This document shows positions 1-6,022 of a stretch of DNA of 14,500 nucleotides, one piece after another. The DNA comes from a bacterium (GTDB lineage Bacteria > Patescibacteriota > CPR2 > UBA1875 > JAJYID01), in the NCBI GenBank assembly GCA_021791015.1, contig JAJYFH010000009.1, positions 1 to 14,500 on the forward strand. Reading direction: 5' to 3'. The position numbers and the translations under genes are program-made. Position 1 is the first letter of the stretch; each line of letters starts with the position of its first letter. The notes under the pieces were generated by a model. The model saw only the letters and a program-made list of their open reading frames with translations. It did no database searches and was not told the origin of the DNA.

Positions 1-1163
1 ATTTCAAAACCGACATCGCGCACTACTTTCTTTGTCTCGTTAAAATCTTCTTCCGTCTCGCCCGGGAAGCCAACAATTACGTCAGTGGTAATGGCGACCT
101 CGGGTATCGCTTTCTTAATTTTATTAACTAAACTAAAGTAGTTTTTCTGAGTGTAATGGCGATTCATGGCTTTCAGGATTTTATCGCTGCCGGACTGCAG
201 GGGCAGGTGGATGTAATGAGAAAAATGCTCAGTTTTCGGAATAGCTTTAATTAGCTCGTCTGAGAAGTCTTTTGGATGGTTGGAGTAGAAAAAAGCCCTA
301 TAGATCCCCGGAATTTCATCAATTGATTGAATCAACTCCACAAAAGCATTCGTCATTCTGGCTTGACCAGAATCTTTTTTATCGGACCGGATTCCCGCCT
401 GCGCGGGAATGACAAAAGAGTGGTCGGGAATAACAGTGGAGATTTTGTTCTTCGGTGCTTCGGTTTCTCGGTTCTTCTGTGCGAGGACAAAATCTGAGCC
501 ATAGGAGTTTACATTTTGGCCGAGCAGGGTGATTTCTTTGTAACCCTTTTGAATTAACCCTTTAATTTCGGATAATATCTCCTTCTCGGGCCGTGAAATT
601 TCTCTGCCGCGAGTGTAGGGAACGGCGCAATAGGTGCAGAAGTTGTTGCAACCGGTGGATATAGAGACATAAGCGGAGAACGAAGATTCTCTTTTTGGAG
701 TAATACTGAAATAATCTTCGTAATTTTCAATCAAATCCCAATTCTTACTATTTGTCATTCCGGACTTGATCCGGAATCCAGATTTCATTTGTATAGATTC
801 TGAATCAAGCTCAGAATGACATATAAGAGGGGATGAATTTAAAAATTCAGCTAGTTTGGATACATCATTTATCTCAAAAATCAGGTCAAAAAATTTGCTC
901 ATTGTGGCCTTGTCTTTGTCCAAGACGCATCCGGAAAGGATGGTTACCAGATTTCCACTTTGCTTCTTTTCCTGCCACTCGCGCGCCTTGCCATAAATGC
1001 GGTCGATGGCATGCTGGCGGACGCTGCAGGCAACAACAACTACAAAATCAGCATCAGATTCAGACGTCGTTTGTGTGTGGCCGGCATCTTCAAAAACAGA
1101 TGCGATTCTCTCTGCATCTGATCTGTTCATTGCACAACCTAATACCCAGATATAATATTTCAT
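1..1163 (-). CDS. miaB: tRNA-2-methylthio-N6-dimethylallyladenosine synthase MiaB, C-terminus cut by window edge
   Basis: A radical SAM methylthiotransferase that adds a methylthio group to i6A37 of tRNAs, using two [4Fe-4S] clusters. About 387 codons are visible and the stop lies beyond position 1. The N-terminal methylthiotransferase domain has its three cluster cysteines at C10 (LGCAMN), C46 (ACSVRQ) and C79 (SGCVL). The radical SAM motif CNNFCTYC gives C172, C176 and C179. Family motifs GQNVNSYG, SNHPKDFS, HLPLQSGSDKILKAMNR and DVIVGFPGETEEDF follow in order. Two stretches, about residues 115-137 and 251-271, are translated palindromic repeats absent from ordinary MiaB, and both lie in expected loops. 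The start at 1163 has no Shine-Dalgarno. An extended -10 (TGCTAGAAT) ends 8 nt before the ATG, so the message may be leaderless. MiaB fits better than MtaB or RimO because of the GCAMN and GQNVNSYG motifs. Confidence 0.93.
   Translation of the reverse strand, partial: MKYYIWVLGCAMNRSDAERIASVFEDAGHTQTTSESDADFVVVVACSVRQHAIDRIYGKAREWQEKKQSGNLVTILSGCVLDKDKATMSKFFDLIFEINDVSKLAEFLNSSPLICHSELDSESIQMKSGFRIKSGMTNSKNWDLIENYEDYFSITPKRESSFSAYVSISTGCNNFCTYCAVPYTRGREISRPEKEILSEIKGLIQKGYKEITLLGQNVNSYGSDFVLAQKNRETEAPKNKISTVIPDHSFVIPAQAGIRSDKKDSGQARMTNAFVELIQSIDEIPGIYRAFFYSNHPKDFSDELIKAIPKTEHFSHYIHLPLQSGSDKILKAMNRHYTQKNYFSLVNKIKKAIPEVAITTDVIVGFPGETEEDFNETKKVVRDVGFE
352..413. repeat. Composite palindromic repeat inside miaB (copy A)
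   Basis: The outer ends are GTCATTC and GAATGAC. The left half is a hairpin GATTCTGG/CCAGAATC type with loop CTTGA. The right half is GGATTCCCGC/GCGGGAAT around CTGC. The halves are separated by a short A/T-rich spacer. Read on the minus strand, the right half encodes VIPAQAGI within the MiaB frame, which stays open through the element. The two-hairpin architecture is the same as copies B and C. Confidence 0.8.
753..821. repeat. Composite palindromic repeat inside miaB (copy B)
   Basis: A 69-bp element with outer ends TGTCATTC and GAATGACA. The first hairpin is ATTCCGGA/TCCGGAAT. The second is GATTCTGA/TCAGAATG around ATCAAGC. The length is exactly 23 codons, so the MiaB frame is preserved, encoding about residues 115-137 (starting CHSELDSES). 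A diverged, longer copy lies at 10223-10327. Confidence 0.85.
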
Positions 1164-1171
1164 AGAGGAAT

Positions 1172-1177
1172 ATTCTA
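1172..1177 (-). promoter_or_regulatory. Extended -10 promoter element for miaB
   Basis: On the minus strand TGC precedes TAGAAT, an extended -10. Transcription would start 1-2 nt before the miaB ATG at 1163. No convincing -35 and no ribosome-binding site are seen. The element lies in the 36-bp gap after the small upstream gene, so miaB could also be co-transcribed with it. Confidence 0.4.
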
Positions 1178-1199
1178 GCACAAAAATCCGTTAAAATCT

Positions 1200-1536
1200 T
1201 CAGTTCGATTCTCTGAGCTCTTTTAAACGCTCTTCAATCTCAACTCTTCTGTTAAGGTTTTGTAAGTATTCATTTTTGACAGATTCAATATTTCTTGCTT
1301 CACCTATCACGTCATAGAATTGCTCCAAGAGCTGATTCATGTGTTCCTCATCTTCTATTTTAGAATCAGCAAGGAACTTAGCCTCTTGTCTAATTTTTTC
1401 TCCCGAGTCTAGCAGTCGAAGGTATAACGGACCCCCAATGTTTGATAAAAGTGTTTACTTGGTCAAGTTCTTCAAGTAGAAGCTCTTTTTCTGATTTCTC
1501 GGGTGGAGGAGTATTTCCTTCGGGTGGTATAAACAT
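1200..1536 (-). pseudogene. Small charged helical protein, frameshifted
   Basis: I do not recognise the family. Reading starts at ATG 1536, one base after the malic enzyme stop, with an AAGGT-type ribosome-binding site inside the end of that gene, so translational coupling is likely. Frame 1 gives about 48 residues, rich in Glu and Leu, then stops. A second frame continues without a gap as a Glu/Lys/Arg-rich, probably coiled-coil stretch (LLDSGEKIRQEAKF onward) to a TGA at 1200-1202. The 337-bp total is one base over a codon multiple. The shift maps to about 1432-1446, where there is a run of five C (1432-1436). Removing one base restores a protein of about 111 residues. It may be a real frameshift or a homopolymer sequencing error. 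Confidence 0.6.
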
Positions 1537-1537
1537 T

Positions 1538-2695
1538 TTATTTTACCTTTATTTTACCTATTTTATCGAAATCTTGCATAGAATTGGCGATTGTCGGAAC
1601 CAAACTCTTTTCAAAAATTGAGGGAATAATTTTTTCCGCGGTTGGATTTTCTACCATTTTTGCGATAGCTTCAGAAACAGCAACCTTTATATCCATGGTT
1701 ACTTTTTGGATGCCATTGTCGAGCAGCCCTCGGAAAAGGCCGGGGAAGACGAGAGCGTTATTAATCTGGTTTGGAAAATCGCTTCGGCCGGTGGCAATCA
1801 CTTTCGCGCCGCCTTTTCTTGCTTCATCCGGCATAATTTCCGGGATGGGATTTGCCATGGCGAAAACTATCGGATTTTCATTCATTGCTTCAATGTCTCG
1901 AGCCGTAAATTGGCCCGGCTTAGATACGCCTATCAAGACATCTGCACCTTTAAGCGCAAGATTACAGGTTCCTTTTTTGCATGGTGAAGCGCTTCTTCCC
2001 ACTATACTTTTTTTGTGTTCGCTTAGGTTTTTCCTCTCGTGGCTTACTATTCCTTCGGAATCGCATAGGCAGAGATTTTCAAAGCCATAATGGAAGAGCA
2101 GATTGGCAATGGCAATACCTGCTGCGCCGGCGCCCGAGATGACAATTTTTACATTTTTGTCTTTGCCGGCAACCTTTAAGGCATTGATTAAACCCGCCAA
2201 AACGACGATGGCGGTGCCATGCTGGTCGTCGTGAAAAACCGGTATGTCAAGTGCTTCGGTTAATCTCTGCTCGATTTCAAAACAGCGGGGAGCGGAGATG
2301 TCCTCCAGATTAATTCCTCCAAAAGATGGTGCCAGAGCCTTCACAATTTTGATTATTTCTTCGGTGTCCTGGGTATCTAAACAAATCGGCACGGCATTGA
2401 TGCCGGCAAATTGGGCGAAAATAGCTGCTTTGCCCTCCATCACCGGCATGGCAGCTTCGGGTCCAACGTTGCCAAGTCCCAGCACCGCGCTGCCGTCAGA
2501 AACAACCGGTACGGTATTTTGCCTCCCGGTCAAGACATTGACCTGCGATTTATCTTTGGCGATGGCGTCGGACGCCTTGGCGACACCCGGTGTGTAGGCA
2601 ATAGGAAGAGTCTCCTCATTTAGCTCGATTTTCGAACTGATGACGATTTTGCCCCTTAAATCCCTGTGCATCTTTATCGGATCTTCTAGATTCAT
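1538..2695 (-). CDS. NAD(P)-dependent malic enzyme (short bacterial type)
   Basis: Catalyses oxidative decarboxylation of malate to pyruvate with reduction of NAD(P). The 385 residues match the short bacterial malic enzymes (about 390-410). Visible features: catalytic Tyr34 in AYTPGVA, SDGSAVLGLGNVGPEA, catalytic Lys89 in MEGKA, metal ligands in NLEDI (E131, D132) and FHDDQHGTA (D156/D157), Rossmann motif GAGAAG at 188-193, and the C-terminal TGRSDFPNQINN signature. I chose ATG 2695. A TTG at 2731 would add 12 residues but sits at the likely transcription start predicted from the -10 box at 2737-2742. No aminotransferase or phosphotransacetylase fusion is present. It is divergent from the glutamate dehydrogenase gene and followed at 1 bp by a small coupled gene. 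Cofactor preference cannot be read from the sequence. Confidence 0.95.
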   Translation of the reverse strand: MNLEDPIKMHRDLRGKIVISSKIELNEETLPIAYTPGVAKASDAIAKDKSQVNVLTGRQNTVPVVSDGSAVLGLGNVGPEAAMPVMEGKAAIFAQFAGINAVPICLDTQDTEEIIKIVKALAPSFGGINLEDISAPRCFEIEQRLTEALDIPVFHDDQHGTAIVVLAGLINALKVAGKDKNVKIVISGAGAAGIAIANLLFHYGFENLCLCDSEGIVSHERKNLSEHKKSIVGRSASPCKKGTCNLALKGADVLIGVSKPGQFTARDIEAMNENPIVFAMANPIPEIMPDEARKGGAKVIATGRSDFPNQINNALVFPGLFRGLLDNGIQKVTMDIKVAVSEAIAKMVENPTAEKIIPSIFEKSLVPTIANSMQDFDKIGKIKVK

Positions 2696-2736
2696 TAATT
2701 CAATTCTACGCTTGGGTAAAGCCGGAATCAAGCAAA

Positions 2737-2742
2737 ATTATA
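2737..2742 (-). promoter_or_regulatory. -10 box of the malic enzyme promoter
   Basis: Perfect TATAAT on the minus strand. The best -35 candidate is TCGAAA, 18 bp upstream (4 of 6 matches). The predicted start near 2730 gives a leader of about 35 nt to ATG 2695. It overlaps the divergent dehydrogenase promoter region. Confidence 0.5.
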
Positions 2743-2773
2743 CAAATCTCTTTTTTAAATTTCGAAAATGGAC

Positions 2774-2779
2774 TAAAAT
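2774..2779 (+). promoter_or_regulatory. -10 box just upstream of the glutamate dehydrogenase start
   Basis: TAAAAT lies 7 nt before ATG 2787, so a transcript from it would begin at or very near the start codon. The -35 region is only a run of T and is weak. It suggests a leaderless message. Confidence 0.35.
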
Positions 2780-2786
2780 AATTTTT

Positions 2787-4052
2787 ATGACGATAAAAGA
2801 GATGGAAAAAGAAACTGCTTTTGATAGTGCCTTGAGCCAGCTGGAAAAAGCGTGCGAAATCCTCCAGGTTGGAGGAGACGTGCTAAAGATTTTGCGCGAG
2901 CCGCAAAAAATTACCCTGGCGAGCATCCCGGTCCAACTCGACAATGGCAGCACAGAGGTATTTCAGGGTTATCGGGTGCAGCACAACAATGCACGCGGGC
3001 CGTACAAGGGCGGCATCAGATTTCACCCGAAAGTTGACTTGGACGAAGTGAAGGCTTTGTCATTTTGGATGAGCATTAAAACAGGAGTACTGGATGTGCC
3101 GTACGGCGGAGCCAAGGGCGGCGTGACGGTTGACCCGAAAAAGCTTTCACAAAAGGAATTAGAGCGATTATCTCGCGGTTTCGTCAGGCAGTTCTATTCA
3201 GTTATTGGTCCCGATCAGGACATACCGGCGCCCGATGTATACACAAACTCTCAAGTGATGGCGTGGATGAGCGATGAATACTCAGTGATTGCTGGCAAGA
3301 AAGAGCCGGCGGCATTTACCGGCAAGCCCATCGAGATTGGCGGGTCTATCGACCGTGATACCTCGACATCTCAAGGCGGTGTTTACGTGCTGGAAGAGGT
3401 GATAAAGCACAGATTTAAGGGTAGAATGAAGCCGCTCACCGTTGCGATTTATGGCATTGGCAATGTCGGAGGAGGCGCGGCTGAAATACTTCATTACGCC
3501 AACAATGATTTTAAGGTGGTTGCCTTGGCTGATTCGAAAAATGCGGTGTACAATCCTCATGGTTTCGATGTCCCATTCTTGCTTGCGCAGAAGCATGAGG
3601 AAGGAACTATTGCCGGATTTAAGAGCGCAAAAGAAATTACGCACAAGGAGCTGCTGGCGCTCGATGTTGACATCCTGATTCCTGCTGCTTTAGAAAATAC
3701 CATCACAGCCGAAAACGCGGATCATGTCCAGGCAAAGTTGATCCTTGAGATGGCAAACGGGCCTGTAACTCCGGAGGCCGAAAGGATTTTGCTGGAGAAA
3801 GGCGCGCTTATAGTGCCGGATATCCTGGCAAACGCCGGAGGCGTGACGGTCAGCTACTTCGAGTGGTCGCAAAACAAAAGCGGATTTTATTGGGATAGTG
3901 AAGAGGTGCAGGCAAAACTTTCAAAGAAAATGAAGACTGCTTACAAAAATGTTCTGGAGATATCAAAAACCTACAAAACAGACCTTCGAACTGCGGCATA
4001 CATATTGGCGGTTTCAAAAATCGTCAAAGCCCAGGAACAGTTGGGAATCTAA
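2787..4052 (+). CDS. gdhA: Glutamate dehydrogenase (Glu/Leu/Phe/Val family)
   Basis: Reversible oxidative deamination of glutamate to 2-oxoglutarate and ammonia. The 421-residue length is typical for hexameric bacterial and archaeal enzymes. Signatures: GPYKGGIRFHP (K74), SIKTG (K98), catalytic Lys110 in PYGGAKGG, catalytic Asp150 in PAPDVYT, the dinucleotide-binding GIGNVG at 223-228 with Asp249 at the end of the next strand (favouring NAD, by inference), and the C-terminal ILANAGGVTVSYFEW. An upstream extension to 2640 has no family similarity and overlaps the divergent malic enzyme promoter, so I start at ATG 2787. No Shine-Dalgarno precedes it; ATG 2802 is an alternative start. The cofactor loop reads GGSIDRDTSTS rather than the usual GGSxGR, a small deviation. 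A strong terminator follows. Confidence 0.95.
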   Translation: MTIKEMEKETAFDSALSQLEKACEILQVGGDVLKILREPQKITLASIPVQLDNGSTEVFQGYRVQHNNARGPYKGGIRFHPKVDLDEVKALSFWMSIKTGVLDVPYGGAKGGVTVDPKKLSQKELERLSRGFVRQFYSVIGPDQDIPAPDVYTNSQVMAWMSDEYSVIAGKKEPAAFTGKPIEIGGSIDRDTSTSQGGVYVLEEVIKHRFKGRMKPLTVAIYGIGNVGGGAAEILHYANNDFKVVALADSKNAVYNPHGFDVPFLLAQKHEEGTIAGFKSAKEITHKELLALDVDILIPAALENTITAENADHVQAKLILEMANGPVTPEAERILLEKGALIVPDILANAGGVTVSYFEWSQNKSGFYWDSEEVQAKLSKKMKTAYKNVLEISKTYKTDLRTAAYILAVSKIVKAQEQLGI

Positions 4053-4073
4053 AATGGAAAATGAAACGGTTAA

Positions 4074-4113
4074 AAACCGAAAGGTCCGCTCAGAAGAGCA
4101 GACCTTTCGGTTT
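4074..4113. terminator. Bidirectional terminator between convergent genes
   Basis: A perfect 13-bp stem, AAACCGAAAGGTC with GACCTTTCGGTTT, encloses a second 4-bp hairpin GCTC-AGAA-GAGC. T-rich sequence follows on the plus strand and A-rich sequence precedes it. It lies 22 bp after the gdhA stop and 21 bp beyond the end of the minus-strand nucleotidyltransferase, so it can serve both. Confidence 0.9.
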
Positions 4114-4133
4114 CTCTTCTTTGCAGACCTGAA

Positions 4134-4949
4134 TTATCGGGCTTCCAGGAGTTGCCCGACTCTTTTGAGGTAGCGACTCACAGACTCACTGTTGTCCCTG
4201 ATTGTAGCCAGGTTGCCGATGTACTCCTTGTTGTCTTCACTTGGGCATCTGACCTCGCTTTTTACCAACTCGGTATAGGTGATGTCCAGAGTGACGAGCC
4301 GACCGAGGGGGTTGGTAAGTTCGGGAAAAAGCTCCTCAGTGAGTGCCAGAATTGCCAGCTTCGAGTCGTCTTTGAACTCGCCACTGTTCAAGAGCAGCTT
4401 GCGGGTGGCGTGGATGGGGGCCTCAAGTAGTCTTTGGAGAAAGTGAGCTTCGCGCTTCGCATCGTAGATATGAACAGCGCCCTCGTCCAGAGTCCGAATC
4501 CTCTGTCGTGTCCAACTGATCGCTTCCGCGCGATTGTCGAGCTCATAGAGCTTCACGATATCGAATGGGTCAGCCTTGATTAGCCCGCCCCTTTCCACTG
4601 AACACTTGATGTGTTGTGCCATCGAGGGACTAATTCCTTGCATACTGGTCGTGGCGAGTTCCGGCGTCAACTGGATGAATTCGATCGGGACGAAACGATC
4701 TTGGGCAAACTGGTCGAGCTTAAGCATTCGTGCGACCATGTCATCCCTGTCCGTCTCATTGTAGAACACTAGACAGTCGATATCGCTTCTGACATCGTGT
4801 GTGCCGTAATTCACGGAGCCGCAGATGACCCCGCCGATCAAAGGGGAATCCTTGAGCGTGCTGCTTATCTCCGAGACCACTTCTGTGAAAGCTGGCAGTT
4901 CGGGAACCATCCCATTCTGCAACTCTTCCCATGTGAACACTTTACCCAT
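4134..4949 (-). CDS. Nucleotidyltransferase-domain protein of unknown target
   Basis: A 271-residue protein. Residues 38-63 hold a DNA-polymerase-beta-type nucleotidyltransferase motif: GSVNYGT (G44, S45), then DID (D56, D58), matching GS-x10-DxD. The rest is mostly helical and charged, with no second motif I recognise. Family members transfer nucleotides to small molecules (aminoglycosides), RNA or protein partners such as HEPN toxins. Nothing here selects among these and no HEPN gene is adjacent. The start at 4949 is supported by GGAGGT 4 nt upstream. By eye the codons are richer in C/G-ending choices than those of the neighbours, which may indicate transfer. It is a single gene, convergent with gdhA and sharing its terminator. 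Confidence 0.8.
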   Translation of the reverse strand: MGKVFTWEELQNGMVPELPAFTEVVSEISSTLKDSPLIGGVICGSVNYGTHDVRSDIDCLVFYNETDRDDMVARMLKLDQFAQDRFVPIEFIQLTPELATTSMQGISPSMAQHIKCSVERGGLIKADPFDIVKLYELDNRAEAISWTRQRIRTLDEGAVHIYDAKREAHFLQRLLEAPIHATRKLLLNSGEFKDDSKLAILALTEELFPELTNPLGRLVTLDITYTELVKSEVRCPSEDNKEYIGNLATIRDNSESVSRYLKRVGQLLEAR

Positions 4950-5124
4950 GGCTACCTCCGGGTGCTAGATTTAAAAGGACACACTTGCAGTATGCCCTCC
5001 GGTAATCTCCAATAATCAAATAATACCTTAATTTGAGTAAAGTTTCCAGGTTTGATTTAGGGTTATTAGTCCATTTTAATCAGATTCTGGTTTAGCCCGT
5101 TTGCCAGTAGGCGGCAGTGATATC

Positions 5125-5150
5125 GTTACATTAATATGTATTAGTGTAAC
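5125..5150. promoter_or_regulatory. 26-bp near-perfect palindrome
   Basis: GTTACATTAATA and TATTAGTGTAAC flank a TG centre. The 12-bp arms have one mismatch, a G:U if read as RNA. It could be a repressor operator or the 5' hairpin of a small transcript. No adjacent gene explains it. Confidence 0.5.
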
Positions 5151-5164
5151 AGTTGTATTGCTTT

Positions 5165-5210
5165 GAAGGTCGGACCTGGCAGAGTACTGCAAGGATCCGA
5201 CCTTCTTTTA
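5165..5210 (+). terminator. Rho-independent terminator without an obvious upstream gene
   Basis: Arms GAAGGTCGGA and TCCGACCTTC (10 bp) continue inward as CCT/AGG and GCAG-AGTA-CTGC, followed by TTTTA on the plus strand. No plus-strand coding sequence lies upstream. It could end a small RNA starting near the palindrome at 5125. Read on the minus strand it might act after the VanY-type gene, but no U tract follows there. Confidence 0.6.
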
Positions 5211-5218
5211 AGAAAAGT

Positions 5219-5260
5219 GATTTCTCCGCCCGCCACTAGCGGTGTCGGTCGAAATGACAA
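5219..5260. repeat. GTCATTTCGACCGA-type intergenic palindromic repeat
   Basis: Read on the minus strand it begins TTGTCATTTCGACCGA and ends GGAGAAATC, with complementary ATTTC/GAAAT ends and a GC-rich middle. This is a form of scattered repeat common in many bacterial genomes. It lies 13 bp after the stop of the VanY-type gene. Its ends resemble, but differ from, the composite repeats in miaB. Confidence 0.5.
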
Positions 5261-5273
5261 ATATTCCTAAGAT

Positions 5274-5972
5274 CTAATTCCCGATATATTTCCAGTGCCA
5301 GGATTCCCAAACGACACCATAAACATTATTTTTCGGATACGATTCTACAAAATCGCATTTTTCAGCGTTTTTGATGAGCCACTCGTATTCAGGGGTTTGT
5401 GTAAATTCAGTGCTTTTAATCCCGTCCTGGGTAATAAAGTCTATGCCCTGGACAACGCCGGAGGCATGCTCGCTGAACTCTGGCGGGAATACTCTTTTGA
5501 TTGCTTTGTCAAAATCAAAATCAAATATCCTCTTTAAAATATCGAAAAATAAAAATACTTGCCTGGCAGGAGACCTGTAGCCGTAAAGGACATTTACTTC
5601 TTTGCCGAGCTTTTTCTTCATCCCTTCATTTAGTTTAGCTAGGGCATCTATGTCTTTTTGCGGCAGATATTGGACAGGAGGAACATCGGCAAGCTTATCT
5701 GTTGTAAAATGTTGATTCCTGATTGTGACAAGATTTTTCGGCTCCTTGATACCAAGAAAGGGGAGCGATTTACTGAGTTCCTTAGAATCGAAGGCCAGAT
5801 ACTTCTCGAAAATAGCGATCTCGTTATCAGAAAAGATATTGTACATATCCTCAAAGCTAAAAATGGCAAATCGTTCGTTATGCTTTTCTTCCTCCTTGCC
5901 TTTTGTGATCAGCGATAATATCGGTTTTTTCTCTTGTTCTGATATCTTCCAAAGACTGCTTTTCATAATCAT
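5274..5972 (-). CDS. VanY-type D-alanyl-D-alanine carboxypeptidase (peptidase M15)
   Basis: A LAS-family zinc peptidase expected to trim D-Ala from peptidoglycan peptides. Of 232 residues, the catalytic part is C-terminal: GYRSPARQ (131-138), SEHASGVVQGIDF with zinc ligands H169 and D178, and WESWHWKYIG with catalytic E223 and zinc ligand H226. The usual spacing is SxHxxGxAxD. Here the His-to-Asp spacing is two residues longer. The N-terminal 100 residues are charged, with no signal peptide or membrane helix visible, which is odd for a wall enzyme. There is no Shine-Dalgarno before ATG 5972; ATG 5966 is an alternative. It lies 50 bp downstream of the ROK kinase on the same strand, separated by a hairpin repeat, and may belong to the thrS transcript. 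Confidence 0.85.
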   Translation of the reverse strand: MIMKSSLWKISEQEKKPILSLITKGKEEEKHNERFAIFSFEDMYNIFSDNEIAIFEKYLAFDSKELSKSLPFLGIKEPKNLVTIRNQHFTTDKLADVPPVQYLPQKDIDALAKLNEGMKKKLGKEVNVLYGYRSPARQVFLFFDILKRIFDFDFDKAIKRVFPPEFSEHASGVVQGIDFITQDGIKSTEFTQTPEYEWLIKNAEKCDFVESYPKNNVYGVVWESWHWKYIGN

Positions 5973-5991
5973 TTTTAGTGAATAAATTCTG

Positions 5992-6016
5992 AGATTCTGG
6001 ACATGCCAGAATGATG
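5992..6016. repeat. Half-unit of the palindromic repeat family
   Basis: A single hairpin, GATTCTGG/CCAGAAT around ACATG, followed by GATG. It lies between the ROK kinase stop and the VanY-type start. It resembles one half of the composite elements in miaB. No U tract follows, so it is not a typical terminator. Confidence 0.55.
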
Positions 6017-6022
6017 GATTAA

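Larger units (their letters stand above)
4950..5273. other. Intergenic region with palindrome, hairpin and repeat
   Basis: No convincing ORF. From left to right it holds the untranslated leader of the nucleotidyltransferase gene, a 26-bp palindrome (5125-5150), a terminator-like hairpin (5165-5210) and a repeat (5219-5260). A promoter for the nucleotidyltransferase must lie around 5000-5060, but I see no clear -35/-10 pair. Confidence 0.6.

Noticed and set aside
281..296. Suspected frameshift in miaB at the A6 run
   Set aside because: Careful reading shows the frame continues through FFYSNHPKDF into the later MiaB motifs.
352..821. CRISPR array or IS element from the repeated palindromes
   Set aside because: Copies are few, unevenly spaced, have no spacers of constant length and no transposase gene. 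They fit a miniature palindromic repeat family better.
833..1165. Plus-strand ORF of 110 codons
   Set aside because: It lies antisense to the miaB 5' end, which has intact cluster motifs; it is a shadow frame.
2696..2731. TTG start adding 12 residues to malic enzyme
   Set aside because: It coincides with the transcription start predicted from TATAAT at 2737-2742, and the ATG at 2695 begins the conserved region.
2640..2786. 49-residue N-terminal extension of glutamate dehydrogenase
   Set aside because: It covers the divergent malic enzyme start and promoter, has no family similarity and would overlap the predicted promoter. The conserved protein starts at 2787.
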